The notes: generated by a model not told the origin, from the sequence alone. A stretch of 64,000 nt of DNA from Coturnix japonica (GCF_001577835.2 NC_029526.1:6549761-6613760); one strand, 5' to 3'. Counted from the first letter of the stretch, positions 1 through 32,169 are shown. A program made the numbers and translations.

Positions 1-300
1 TCAAGTCAGCATTTTATGTTCAACAGATACAAAAAGCAATCTTACAAAAAGCAGTAAATCAAAAGGGCGTGGAAGAATGTGACAGAAATGGCTGAAGAAC
101 ACTTTATTTTTCAGAAGCAGCTGTACTTCTCCCTGCAGCTGACCATACATCTTTAATGCTCATAATTGCACCATGGCTGTCTAGCCTTTTTATGTCTTCT
201 GTTTAAACAGGCAGATAAACAAAGACATTTGTCTGAAATCTTTACAGCAGAAAGGAAAAGTTTCTGGTCTGTAAGCTGTGATAAAGGTAAGAATACACAC
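1..300 (-). other. Region 3' of borealin-2 exon 3, unresolved
   Basis: On the minus strand this holds a good-looking acceptor (TTTAAACAG, ending at 199) and an AATAAA hexamer at 103-108. The open stretch between them does not join exon 3 cleanly: the frame set by the best donor stops after two codons. It may be intron with chance signals, or an alternative last exon. I could not place any further borealin-2 exon here. Confidence 0.3.
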
Positions 301-341
301 CGCTGCTGCAGCAAGGGCCACTTCCTCCCCTTCTTGCAAAT
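301..341 (-). CDS. CDCA9: Borealin-2 probable coding exon 3
   Basis: A short 41-base exon after the acceptor TATGTCACAG, coding for NLQEGEEVALAAAA in frame with exon 2. The proposed donor, GCG|GTGTGT, is acceptable but not strong, so the 3' edge is uncertain by a few bases. Confidence 0.6.
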
Positions 342-1241
342 CTGTGACATAAGAAAGCACAGCTTGTTTACATACTGTTGCTTGCATCATTATTATCTTC
401 AGGTTCTTATCTTACTGAGTATGAAAATGAGCATGTAATTCAGAATTGCAGTTGCCTAAATAGTTCACCTCAGCTAGCAAATCCCTTAGGACAGCCAGTG
501 TGCACAGCAATGATAAAGAAACATCTTGGGCCATTTCAGTATGTTTCATCCATAGAAGAACAGTAAATTTAGCAGACAGCACACAGCCTGAATTAGAAGC
601 AAAGCTCTGCGCTGCTGGAAGCCAATGCTTTTGGGTAGCAGTTTCCAAGGAAGGCATCAAACACACCTTCTGCAAAGGCTTACAGTCAACTCCAGATCTC
701 AGAGTCTTCAGTTTGATTTTGTCTGCATCCCTTTGCTCACCAATGTTAAACGCTGCGTTCACACTTACTAAGCAAGTCCTTCCTTTTCATCTTTCTGATG
801 GCAGTCGGCATCTTCAGCAGTTCCACCATGAACGCTTTCTCAGCCATTTGCAAGAGCAAATCGAGTTCTTTCTTCATTTCCCGGACGCTTTCCTTGGCTG
901 GAAACAAACCGGCTCTTTATCCCCACACGCGTTACCCGCCTCCACAGTCAGCCCCGAGTTGTGGCACTTCCATCCCACCGGCCCAAGGCCGCTCCCGCCC
1001 CAACACCCGCCACAGCCTCACGGGACGCGGCGCCCCGGGCCGGGCCCCTTCATGACAGGCAGTACCGGTACCGGTACCTCAGGCAGCCCGGCGGGTGCCG
1101 GCCGGCCCTACCCTGCTGGTCGAAGTCGCTGAGGAAGAGCGCGATGCGCTGATCCTTCTTCTCCTGAGAAACGGCCCCGCGGTCGCGCTCCACGCCCGAG
1201 TCGGTGCTGCGCCGCTTGGCCGGGGCCTTCCTCGGGGGCAT
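301..1241 (-). CDS. CDCA9: Borealin-2 (Dasra A), 5' part of gene, three coding exons
   Basis: Subunit of the chromosomal passenger complex. Borealin proteins join INCENP and survivin in a three-helix bundle and direct Aurora B to centromeres and the spindle midzone. Coding exons on the minus strand are 1112-1241, 769-897 and 301-341. Joined, they give about 100 residues in one frame. The protein starts MPPRKAPAKRR, a basic tail like that of human borealin (MAPRKGS). The family signature follows: KKDQRIALFLSDFDQQ (human: RRRKLASFLKDFDRE), then a long helix with MKKELDLLLQMAEKAF and the motif LLKMPTAIRKMKRKD (human: RLPKALREMNWLD). The ATG at 1241 lies in a CpG island. Exons 1 and 2 are secure. 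Exon 3 (NLQEGEEVALAAAA) has a good acceptor but a modest donor. Later exons lie beyond the left edge or were not found. Assignment to borealin-2 rather than borealin-1 rests on remembered similarity to the chicken protein. Confidence 0.82.
769..897 (-). CDS. CDCA9: Borealin-2 coding exon 2
   Basis: Follows the acceptor TTTCCAG and ends at a strong donor (GTAAGTG). It codes for 43 residues of the INCENP/survivin-binding helical region, including KKELDLLLQMAEKAF and LLKMPTAIRKMKRKDLL. Both edges keep the reading frame of exon 1. Confidence 0.85.
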
Positions 1242-1500
1242 GGCTGCCACCTCGCGCCACGGACTCGCCCCTTCCGCCCGGAGGTTTTTGTACGAGCGGG
1301 GGCTTCTCCCCCCTCTTCTTTTCTCTTCCCTCCTCCGCCTCCTCTCCCGGCGCCGGCCGGTCACACCCCCGGGATGCGTGAATCGCCTGAAGGCGGCGCT
1401 GCCGACCGGCTTCAGAACCGGCTGCAGAACCAGCTTCCAGCCTTCGGGTGAGTGCGGGCCGAGCCGCAGGGTGAGTCGGAGCGTGCGGTAACACACGGCA
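930..1500 (-). promoter_or_regulatory. CpG-island promoter of borealin-2
   Basis: GC-rich, CpG-dense stretch covering the first coding exon and its upstream side, in contrast to the AT-rich flanks. Its position over the ATG at 1241 marks the likely promoter. No TATA box is evident. The long open frames on both strands here are a by-product of GC-rich composition. Confidence 0.7.
1112..1241 (-). CDS. CDCA9: Borealin-2 coding exon 1
   Basis: Codes for residues 1-43, from MPPRKAPAKRR to SDFDQQ, and ends in phase 1 at a donor reading CAGG|GTAGGG. The start is the only in-frame ATG near the CpG island. The basic N-terminus followed by an LF-LSDFD helix is the family hallmark. Confidence 0.85.
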
Positions 1501-1538
1501 TTCGTTAAGGAGCGCTGTCAGCGTGAAGTGCCCCGTCC

Positions 1539-1690
1539 TTGGAGGTCCAAGGTCCAAGACCAGGTTGGACGGGGCCCTGGGCAACCTGATGTAGTAAAGG
1601 TGTATGTTTGGTGGCCCTGCCAGGCAGGGGGGTGGAACTACATGATCCTTGAGGTCCCTTCCAACCCGGGTCGTTCTGTGATCCGTGTGA
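1539..1690 (+). repeat. CR1 LINE, 3' tail fragment
   Basis: Matches the conserved CR1 3' end in order: a CCAGGTTGGACGGGGCCC segment, GCAACCTGATGTAGT, a TGGAACTACATGATCCTTGAGG block, then TCCCTTCCAACC and a TTCTGTGATC end. The element is 5'-truncated, as most avian CR1 copies are. It lies just upstream of the borealin-2 CpG island and past the likely GPT2 polyadenylation signal. Confidence 0.88.
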
Positions 1691-1755
1691 GCCCAGCAGC
1701 GCTGTTTATGTGGCGCAGGACACGGAGAGCTACCGCACTTTAGTTTAATATGTGC

Positions 1756-1761
1756 TTTATT
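1756..1761 (-). terminator. Candidate GPT2 polyadenylation signal
   Basis: AATAAA on the minus strand, about 2.6 kb past the GPT2 stop codon. A 3' UTR of that size is plausible for GPT2, whose human 3' UTR is also about 2 kb long. A second AATAAA on the same strand at 3498-3503 could serve a shorter form. Confidence 0.4.
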
Positions 1762-4390
1762 ATTTGGAAGTCTCATACATTTAAGTACCATTATAAGGAG
1801 CACCTGTAAGAAAATCAAACCTAGAAGCATGCATTCCAAAGTAAGGATTGTCTGTTATTAATCAGATGTTTAAAAGACATTGAAAATAAACCTCCTTTTT
1901 CAGCTTTACAGGATTAATCCACAAAAACGCACATTCACCTCATCACGGTACACACAGACATTGCGGATGGGCAGCAGAGATCACCACCCTTCTGTATGAG
2001 ATGCAAACAGTGTTATCCCTTCTAATGTCGGAAACATAAAAGGCACCATCAGAGAATGCTTAGAAAAAGCTGTTTATGCCGTTCTGTTTTGATTTAAAAG
2101 TGTAAGAATTGCTGTCCTGGCATAAACAAAAAGCCTTTGACGCCTGTAAAGTATCAGTAGAAACTTGTAAACCTTTACACTTTTCCAGAAGCATCAGGTG
2201 CAAAGGCAAATATAAAATCTATCGACTTCTTAGATTACAAATGCTACCCTATGAAAAAAATCTCTAGTTACAAAAATATAAAAGATCTTCTAACTTCAAT
2301 TGTTAGATCTTCGTTTCAATCTACGCCGCGTTGCAAGTTTGAAGCCGGATCTGATTCAGACACATTTATAGAACAGGAAAGCGCTGCTTGCCTTATTTTT
2401 AAAAGAACATTCCATCCACTTATTACACTTTTGCCTTCTAAATTTGTCTTGTTACTGCGTATTAAGGATGCCAAATGGAGAGCGCTAATGTGTAAAAGGC
2501 TGCATTTATCAATGGATGGTTGCAATATATCCAATCCCAGTCAGCTTTCCTTCCAGAGATCCATTTCTCCATAGACAAAAGAAAATTACTTTCAATAAGT
2601 GTTTGTTAGTTTTCTCCAGCCTCCATAGTACCTTTGTACTACGCAGTACATAGCAGCATGCAGTTTTCCTTAATGAACCTGTATTCACTGGCAAATGATT
2701 GAGAAGTGCCAGAGTTCTTCCTTGCAGGCTTTTGTGAGGAGCAGTGAGAAGGACAGCAGCCGCCAGCGCACATCACAGACTGGAAGCTGCTGTTGGAAGG
2801 ACAGGTACTGGCAACACCTTCCACACTGAAAAGATTGGCACATCCTTTATCCGTGCGGTGATTTTTTAGCCCTTGGCTTTGTATCCTGGAGCAGCACAGG
2901 ATGCTGCAGCAGCTCTGAAGGCAGCCTAACAAAGTGCTATTAGACATGAAAATGAATTTGCTGTGAATAATAATAAAAAAGAATGACTAGATGAAATGAG
3001 ATACTGATGAATTAACTTTGTAAAATGCTGAGCTTAAGCCTGACAAACTGTAATGCTTTCCTGGCTGAATACTGGAAGCTACAAAACATTTCTTCAGTAC
3101 TGTATCAGTGCTGGCCAAAGGTGTCCAGCTCCCAGCTCTGGACAAAATAAAGCCTTCTTTCTCTGTTCAGTGGAACTACCATAGGTCAGAACAGTAACAC
3201 CACTTTTCTCCTAGATAGTGACCTGCTTTAGCTGGGTTTTAATAAGACCTCAGGCTCATTCAGCCTGCAGTATGACTGTGGAGGTTTTGAGCTGTACCAT
3301 GGTTATCTTTTTGCTAGGTGCAAGATATTTCCCTGTAAATACTTTTTCTCTCAATAGAAACCACCCCCAAACATTTCTTCTGAGCACGTTTGTTAGTCCT
3401 TGACAATTCAAGCTGTGTTTTAGGCAGCTAATGGGTCTTCCAGTGATGTGGTTTCAAACAAATGTTCTCTATAGATAAAGCAATTCTGAAATAGCGTTTT
3501 ATTTTACCTGCTTTTGAAAGCATTCACAGTACTCATATATGTTTTGAGACAGTAGCTTATTATGTTGCATGTATATAAAAGAAGTGAATTAGAGAGACTC
3601 ATGGAGTTGTTATAAGGATAAGCATCCAAATGCTCTCATCTTATGCTGGGTTAATGTGTCCAACAGCATATGAACAAAAAGGTAAATATTCCTCATTATG
3701 TGTCAGTTTCACAAAAATAGGGTTGAATAGACACCTCCTTCATCCCTTTGATCCAAACTGTGTGTTCCGCTCAGATTATGCTGTCATGGCAGAATTTCTT
3801 TCTAACAGAAGTTCAAAGGTATCTACACACATCTGCCAGTGATTTGCTTTTAAGTAGCATGTTGCACTTATGTGTTTAATCAGGTTCAGAGAACACTTCA
3901 TACTTCAGAAACCCACAACCAAATACAGTAGTCCCTCGTAGCAGGCCTCTGAATTTTTGCTGAGTTTTCAAATGGAAATCACATTCCTAGTTCCAATCTA
4001 AACAGTTGTTCTGAGTATTTCTGTCTTGAAACAGACAACAAGCAAAGAACAAATAACAGTAGTAAATTTCATGACCAACTCCCTTCCCCAACCTAGCGAG
4101 TCAAAAGTTCCAGAGCGTAACTTCCAACCAAGGCACAAAGTCATTCACTGACTCTTTCTTCCACTGCTCTCTTCATGTTTTCCCCTTGCCCATACAAAAG
4201 CAGAAGTTGGTGTAGCAATGTCATGTATTACCAGACATTAAATTCAACCAAGTTGTAGCTGTATCTGAGAGAGATTCTATCTATCATGAATTTAGGTTAA
4301 TTAGACGAACAGCACGTTCTTAGCACATCTTTGTCCGCTTTCAGCATTCACCTTGAAGGGGAGGAGATGGAGGAAAAAGCCACAGCAGTT
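1762..4390 (-). other. GPT2: Probable GPT2 3' UTR
   Basis: Lies between the GPT2 stop codon and the distal AATAAA. There is no credible coding exon; the open frames of 60-107 residues are scattered and unrelated to known proteins. The segment is mainly AT-rich and not recognisably repetitive. Confidence 0.5.
3498..3503 (-). terminator. Alternative proximal GPT2 polyadenylation signal
   Basis: Minus-strand AATAAA about 0.9 kb past the GPT2 stop codon. Together with the hexamer at 1756-1761 it suggests two possible 3' UTR lengths. Only the hexamer itself is seen. Confidence 0.3.
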
Positions 4391-25072
<20,682 letters not shown>

Positions 25073-25293
25073 GGTCGGCACGGAGAAATGACACCGGCAC
25101 CGGAGATCGGTGTGTCCCGCAGTCAGAGCCCGAGGCTGTCGGGATGCGCGCGAGCTGAGATGCTCTCAGGCGCAGTGCCGAGCGGTGGGCGCTGTCACAC
25201 GCGCGATCCTCCCATGTCCGGATCCCGCAAACTTAATCGCGATCGATACAAGTGATCTCGCAGCCGTGCGGTGCCGAAGCAATAAGTCCCACC

Positions 25294-25302
25294 ATTGCAT
25301 CA
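25294..25302 (-). promoter_or_regulatory. C/EBP-ATF composite element upstream of GPT2
   Basis: Second exact ATTGCATCA, about 220 bases upstream of the GPT2 ATG and so in the proximal promoter or 5' UTR. Same orientation as the intron 1 copy, about 1 kb away. It suggests induction by ATF4 during amino-acid or ER stress; function is inferred. Confidence 0.55.
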
Positions 25303-25382
25303 GACGGTGCCGCACAGCCCCGTTCCCTCCGGCAGCGCCCGCGCTCAGTGCCCCGCCACGGCCCCGTCTGCAGCCATCCTTA

Positions 25383-25416
25383 GCCGAGCCGAGCCGAGCC
25401 GAGCCGAGCCGAGCCG
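25383..25416. repeat. CCGAG pentanucleotide array
   Basis: About seven tandem copies of a GAGCC/CCGAG unit, 310-345 bases upstream of the GPT2 ATG. Pure, so probably unstable in length. Confidence 0.9.
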
Positions 25417-25844
25417 TGCCCGCCCGCGGCACGCCAAGGTGCGGATTGCAGCAGCAGCAGGCTGGCGTCGCGCTGCCTGGCGGGTTTTGTAGTTCCTGCG
25501 GCCCTGGGCTGCGCCTGCCCACAGCATCAGGTGATGGGCAGGGAACTACCGCACCCACAGTGCCCCCGCCCGCCGCTCCGCATTGTCTGCCGCCTCGCAC
25601 CGCGGCCGGGGATGTCGGGGGGAGCGGGAGGGGGCAGAGCCCGCGGGGGGGATCGGCGCAGCCCCGGCTCCTTATGCGGACCCCGCCGCCTTTGTCTGCC
25701 GCCGTTTTCCTGCTCGCTGCTGCGAGCCGCCCCCATCGGTGCGGGGATGGAGCGGGCGGGGGCTCGGGCCGGGGGCTGCGGGCGGGCACCTGCTGGGGTG
25801 GCTGCGGGATGCGGCTTCCCGGGGCGAGCGGGAGCCGGCGGCGA

Positions 25845-25925
25845 TCCCCTCCCTCCTTCCCTGCCTCCTTCCCTCCCTCCTTCCCTTCCTCCTTCCCTGC
25901 CTCCTTCCCTGCCTTCTTCCCTCCT
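25845..25925. repeat. Polypyrimidine CCTTCCCT-type tract
   Basis: About 80 bases of C/T on the plus strand with only a few G interruptions, built from CCTTCCCTNC units. Such strand-biased tracts can adopt triplex (H-DNA) structure. It sits in the upstream half of the GPT2 CpG island. Confidence 0.85.
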
Positions 25926-27335
25926 GCCGCCCGCTGCGGTGCTGCTTTGCTCCGGTCCTCCCCTCCCTCAGGATCCATCCGCTGCTCTCACAGTGCCTTC
26001 ATTGTTTCCAGATGATGGAAATGTTTTTATCTCTCGGGTTCAGTTCTGCTCTCGGTGCGGGCGGCTGGAGAGCTGCCATCAATACGGCAGCGGCTCAGTT
26101 CAGGGGGCGGGGAGGTAAATGCTCCCTTCTTGGCATCCGTGGGGAGGAGAAGGCCCGGCTCGCCCCTCCTGGGTGCCCAGAAGAGGCTCCTTGTTTGTGC
26201 TCAGGGAGTGGAAAAAGGGACCATTCACTCAGGAATATTCCTATGACCTCATGTTACCTCCCCGAGGAAGAGCCTGGCCTGCAAACCGGGCTCATTTCTG
26301 ACTTATTTCTGTACCTTATTTCTCTTCCTTTCTCTTTCTCCACTGACTTGGAGAATGGAGGAAAATAGCTTCCTATTTTAGGGACCTAATTAGATGGTTC
26401 AGGACTCAGGCTCTGTGCTGCATGGCTTGGTACATTCCTCTGGCAGATGAAGAAAAGGAAGCTGCTTTGGCAGTGTTTGGCTTTATTTTGTTCCATGCCA
26501 CTCCATCTTGACTCTTCCTGTCTTCACTATTTCCCCTTTCTAATGAGCTTCTGCTTGCTGTAGCGTTTAGATCCATCACCAGTTAGCTCTAATTCTTGTT
26601 CCATTTTAGGTGCAGCGCTTGAGCTCTTACTCTGTGCTACTTTAAAGAAAATTCATTTCTTTTATTCAGGGATTTAATTTGTTATAATTTCTGTTGTACC
26701 TGTTGTACCAAAAGCCTTTTGTTGTCTATTGCTCAGCTCATGAAGGCTAACAAGGGTCTGACCCTCTGTGTCCTTTCTCCAGTATTCTATACCCAAAATG
26801 ACCCAAAGGAGCACTGTCTGTTGGGAACTCAAGTTCTAGGAAGGACATTTTGTTTATCTGCAGACTTGCTGGACACCTTAGTTTGAGTTCATCAAGGTCA
26901 AAATGCTGCAAGTCTAAGTCCGGCGGATTTGGAACCAGTCATTTTGTCAGGGAAGTACAGAAATCAACCTTTGCTCTTGGTGTACACGGTTCCACCCCTC
27001 ACCCGCCCCCCAGAAAGAGCTGGCGAAGCAGAAAGTTTCCAGTGTGCACTGCCACCATATCTCTGATTGATCCCAAGGAGGACAAGGCACGGGCTGCTGC
27101 CCTGCGGCCCTGGCTCTGCCTCCAGCTGGCAGTTCAAGCAGGGCCTTGTTTGCAGATTCTGTAACGCTGCTTGTTAGCACAGCAGCATTGGGAAAAGGCT
27201 AACAGTCATACAACACATTGCACAAGTCAAAGCATATGCTTGTAATAAAGTAGTTGAATGAATACACGCAGACTTGAAATTCAATAGTTTGATTAATTTC
27301 CCACGTTTAGAAATGTACGTAGTGGTAAATAAATA

Positions 27336-27420
27336 GGGAGGTGTCCCTGCCTATAGCAGGGGTTTGGAACTAGATGATCTTAAAGGTTCCTTCCAACCCA
27401 AACCATTCTGTGATTCTATC
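27336..27420 (+). repeat. CR1 LINE, short 3' tail
   Basis: Reads AGGTGTCCCTGCCTATAGCA, TGGAACTAGATGATCTTAAA, TTCCTTCCAACCC and TTCTGTGATTCTAT. It is a very short 5'-truncated copy, nearly identical to the CR1 in GPT2 intron 9. Confidence 0.92.
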
Positions 27421-29473
27421 TTCTTGCCTTTGAATGTTAACAGCAAAACTCACAGTGACTTCAGGAAAGGTGATCGAGTCAGTATGACTGCATTTGTATG
27501 TGCCGCTCTGACTTACTGAGATTTAGCATTCCTACCTACACAATGAGGAAAGTAAAGCTTAACTTGTGAGCAAAGGTACTTGGAAATTAGTTAATGAATG
27601 TTTGTAACACGGTTGTGCAATGACCTATTAAGGATGAAGTGTCTTCTTGTATTTGCTTATGGAAATCTTCCTTTCTCTCACCCCTTGCCCCTGGAGTTGA
27701 AGGGCAGATAGCATGCATAGTCACAGGCTGCTGCTACACCCTGTGGAGGAGACCGTGGCTTTTGCACGTTGGCCTGAGATGATTGATAGGCACAATCGGG
27801 CAGCTTATGCAGCTGGTACAGACCATACGGATGCAAGTTTCAGAAGCTAGAGAGTGGAGGTGGCACGTAGTGCTTTCAAGTGTAGTCCTTTGATTCCCAA
27901 TGGCGCGTCCCATCTTTAGTTGTAAAGAAAGACGATGTTTGGTTTTCTTGCAGACATGAGAAGCTGAAATGAATTTCACAATGCTGTTGAGTGGTTGGAG
28001 ATATGGAACAACAGCAAATGTTTAAATACATGGAAAGCTAGATACGGAGTTGGAGAAAAGCCTTGATAAACAGACCAACAGCTGCTGTCACATGTTTGCA
28101 TGATGACAGAGCTTCAGCAAGCTGCTTATCATGAATGGGTGCATGGTTTAAACCACATGATTATAATAATGATGTGGTAGCTGGAAGCTTGTTTTTCTTA
28201 TAATTTTTCACTTAAATAAATGCTCTGGATAGAAAACTACTCTTAAAATGGCAAAAGGATTTTAACTATATTTAAGTAATAATATTTGAAGGACATTTGA
28301 TTTTGAGGAGACATCAAGAAAACAAAAAATATGTTGCAAAACTTATGTTTTTTAGGCAAAAAGACAAGCTGTTCTTGTGTTCTGTGTCATACAAGTATGA
28401 GAATGAGGAGGGCCGCTCTTCTGCAATACTGCTGATGGTGGTAGTTCAGAATATAATGAGCATCTTCAGAGAAATTCCTGCTCTGAGTGTTCTACCAGCT
28501 GAACATGAACAGTCAAGATCTGGTCCTGAACTCTGTGCGCTCAGTGGAAAAAGTGCCAGTTCAGTGACTTTGTATCTTAATGTTTACTGCCTCTCGTTCT
28601 CTTGTGATAAGCAAAAATAAAGTCCAATCTCCAACCCAAAGAACAACCCCAAAAGGAAACATGAAACACTCTATACATTTTTCTCCATAAGAATTGAAAA
28701 GGTACTCTGTGAAAATAATGGAATTCAGTTTTGAATAGGATACTTCGTATACAGGACATTTAAAATAAAACTGGATGATTGTATTGAAACCAAACTGTTC
28801 TGAACAACGTGTGAACTGTAATAGTTTTGCACACCTGCGATGGGAAATTCATGAAACCACAACCTTGAGTCTGCTTCTGGGTTTGGTTTTATTCACCTTA
28901 ACTGAGAAGGTCCAGATATAGGAGAGAGTCTTTAACATCGAGGGTGTATGAGCTAGAAATGTAAATGTTTGTTTTGAGTTTCAAAGGAAGCACTGTAAGA
29001 GTGTTGATATATGGCTTCTTGTGGGTTTTGTACTTGTAAAATTGGAGCTGCATACCAAAATGTAAGAGCCCCATATGGTAGGCATTCCAGTGAAGGAGAG
29101 AACCCTCAGGTCCCAGATAATTCAGATCAGCCAGACTGCACTGTGGCAACTGCATCGAAAAGAAACCATCAAGAACAGACACAGAACTTCATGTGTAGTT
29201 TTTCATAAAATACGTGAATGGCATCGCTTTATTATTTTCTCTTTTAAATTAGTGTAAGACACATTTTAAGTGAGGCTCTGTCTTGCAAAGTACCACTGTT
29301 ACTGACATAGAGGTTGGGTACCTGTGCCCTTAAAAATATATTTGTTGCTTTTTCTCAGTTCTGGATTAAACCTCTAAAGGGATACAAAAGTGATTTTGAC
29401 ACAGTAGTAGTTTTTGACATTCAGAACTCAAAAATCCTGTGTTAATAAATAAGAATAATCAGAAAAAAATATA

Positions 29474-29545
29474 ATAGAATCACAGGGCAGCACAGGTTGG
29501 AAAGGACTTTGGAAGATCATTGGGCCCAACCTTCAACAGATGTCT
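29474..29545 (-). repeat. CR1 LINE, 3' tail (antisense)
   Basis: Reverse complement of the CR1 end: ATAGAATCACAGGGCAGC, GGTTGGAAAGGACTTTGGAA and GATCATTGGGCCCAACC. Diverged short copy. Confidence 0.85.
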
Positions 29546-32169
29546 GCATGGTAAATCTTAAAAAGCAGTAGTCTAGCAATGAGTGCTGTCTTGTTTGTGT
29601 CCAGTAGGGAAAAATGTTTATTTTTGTTAAAGTATTTGAACAGCTGTTGCTGACTATTTTATTTGCTCCGAAAAGAAAAGGAGGATATCGTAATAGGACT
29701 GTGTTAGTTCCCTTGTATATTCATTAACTCCTTTACTGGCCGCTGTCACACACACTGCAGAGCCCCCTGCTGTTAGGAGCCATTCAAAATATTTTGTTTA
29801 TGTTTTGCTATGCCTGAAACTTCTCGGTTAAGTTGAGAAACAAAATCCTGAAATATTTTCTAGGTTCTATTTCATGATTTAATCTCAGTCCAGGAACAAA
29901 TCTGCATGTCTTTCCTATATAGAACACAACTGTGCTTTTGGCAATAGTCACGGTTTATAGAAAATGTAAACTTGTCCTTGTGTATCTGTGGAGAAAGACC
30001 TCTGCTGGCAGCTGATGGGTGTAGGCTGAAGGCAGCACACATCGAGAAGGAAAACAAAACCCACCCTCCGAGAGATAATTGAAATACTGACAAGAAAAGG
30101 AACACAAGTCAGCCAGTTCAGTTGCTGTGCACACAGCAGAAACCATAGCACAGAGATGGATGCTCACAAGTGCAGAATATCTTCTCATGCCCTGTGTTGG
30201 AGCTGGACTTGGAGCAACAAATGGCTGTGGAGTTCATAGGCATTAATTCAAAGAATGAGAGAAAGAGTGGGAGAAACAAAGAGGCTACAGAGCACTGACA
30301 TGAACTGTTAAGAATGAGGCTCATGGAGGCAGGGCAGAAGCAAATCAATAGGTTGTACTGTTCTAGGAAAGCATACTGCACATGATGAAAATGTTTGGCT
30401 CTTTATTCATCATACAATAATTGTTAGTAAGGATGGAGTGACATGACAGACTGAGAATATATTTTCAGTGTCTTTTTTTTCATTTACATATATTAATGAA
30501 TATATAAAGATCTATTTATATAAAAATGCGAAATCCAGTACAGTAAGTACAGTATGCTGTACCGATATGGATCAGAATCTAATGCATTTAGGTGGCTCAT
30601 GGTGGCTTCATGGAGTCCCTTTCCAATGCAAGGTATGCTCCTCTCCAGTAGAATGCTTTGAGATGGCTTTTCCCTCTTTGGGGCAGCTGCTAAAGAAAGA
30701 GTGAAGGAGTATGGGAATAGTGGAAAAGTGGACTTTAAACAATTCACTGGTGATTTTAACCCTCCAATTTCCTTGTTTTGCATATGAAAAAGAGCATAGG
30801 ACCAGAATCGTGTCGCTCTGTTTTGGCCAGGAGCTCTCTTTGCGGAGCTGCCCTGATAATTACAGAGATAAGCTGCCAGCAAGAGAAGTGGGTAAATGAC
30901 TGAGTGATTGTACTTGGACCTGGAACTGCAACCTTCCTCTTCAAAGATGAGATGTCTCTACTACTCCTTGGGTCACAGTTTTCAAATTTAAAAAAAGAAA
31001 TTTTTTACCCTAGAAGTGTTACCTGTGGGCTCTGTCATATGAAAAGGTGAACTGTCAGGAGTACTGAGAGGAACCACATTCCCAGTGGTTAAGGTGGGAA
31101 TGCACCTCTTTACGGTCATTATGTTATGTGACATCCCTGTGTTATCTCCTGAATATTCTCATTTTCCTTAGTTATAGATAGATGATATTTGTTGTTCTCT
31201 ATGCTGATTCAGAGGACATTTCAGTTTTTGCAGTCAGTGTTTACGTTACACACAGCAATAATGTTGCTTAGAAACCTGATGTAGAGTACGTGTGGGCTTT
31301 TATGAATCTGAAGCTCCATTTTCTGGTTTCACAGAGCCTGTAATAAAACAGCGTCAACAGCTGAGCTGAATAAATCAAGCGAGAGCGAGGCTCCAGACAA
31401 CATCATTTGGCATCTGGGAGACCATTATCTGGTCTGTAGGGATGATCAGCAAACCATGGGAAGGTAAGAGCATTCAACAGGCCTTCAGCTGTAGGGAGCT
31501 TTACTCTGTGAGGGGTTAGGAGAAGTGCTGGTCTTCTGCCTGAAGGAAGAGGTGTTTTTTCATTTGACAAGCAGGGAAAGTGACTTGGGCTGTCCTGGCC
31601 GATGAATAAATGCTCTCTGTAGATTCCTGTTTACCAAGAGCTGACCAGATGCCTTGAAATAACTCAGTGATGAGGTAGTAGACAGCATTAAAATTAACCT
31701 TTAACAAGCGTTCTCTAAACTGCAGTTAGGTGAATTTCCTTAAAAGAAAAATACAGACAGAAGCCTGACTAAGAACACCTCCAGTGCTCTTCCTCCGTGT
31801 GGAGGTGCCGCAAGCTGAGTCCAATTTGAAACAACCAAACAAGATTCTGTTACACCGGGCCCAGCGCCAGCCTCGCAGATGCTCCCATTGCTGCCCTGCA
31901 AAAGCATCACAGGCCCAGTGCAGCCCTTTAATATTTGCTGGCAGCTGCACTCGGGGCTATTTTAAACAGAGATCTTTAGAAAAACAATTTTCTGTTGAGG
32001 CTTTGGTGCATTTTTCTTCTGTAGACGTTTTGTAGTATAAGTATAATAATAATTAAAAAAAAGATACCCAAACTCTTAATAGAGATTGCTTTCCTCTTTG
32101 AGATGTACATTTACGTGCTGTTGCAGGGCTCTAACTTCTTGCAGTGGGAGTCTTTCAAAATGTTATTTT

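Larger units (their letters stand above)
26151..32169. other. Intergenic DNA between divergent GPT2 and C16orf87
   Basis: About 6 kb outside the two CpG islands. Contains two CR1 tails (27336 and 29474) and no convincing exon. Open frames up to 130 residues lack codon or homology support. This spacer would hold regulatory sequence for either gene, but no strong motif cluster stood out. Confidence 0.6.

Noticed and set aside
1050-1839. 243-codon minus-strand frame across the borealin-2 start
   Set aside because: It is a shifted frame over exon 1 and continues through the CR1 tail and GC-rich DNA; the borealin frame explains the region.
25073-25081. Upstream in-frame GTG as start of GPT2
   Set aside because: The next codons lead to a normal ATG at 25072 with A at -3, and nuclear genes rarely start at GTG.
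25110-26368. Long overlapping open frames of 195-301 codons on both strands upstream of GPT2
   Set aside because: Composition effect of the CpG island and polypyrimidine tract. The translations are Pro/Ser/Arg low complexity and no splice structure supports them as protein genes.
28297-28620. 107-codon plus-strand frame in the GPT2-C16orf87 spacer
   Set aside because: No recognisable similarity, no promoter or splice context, and of a length expected by chance in 64 kb.
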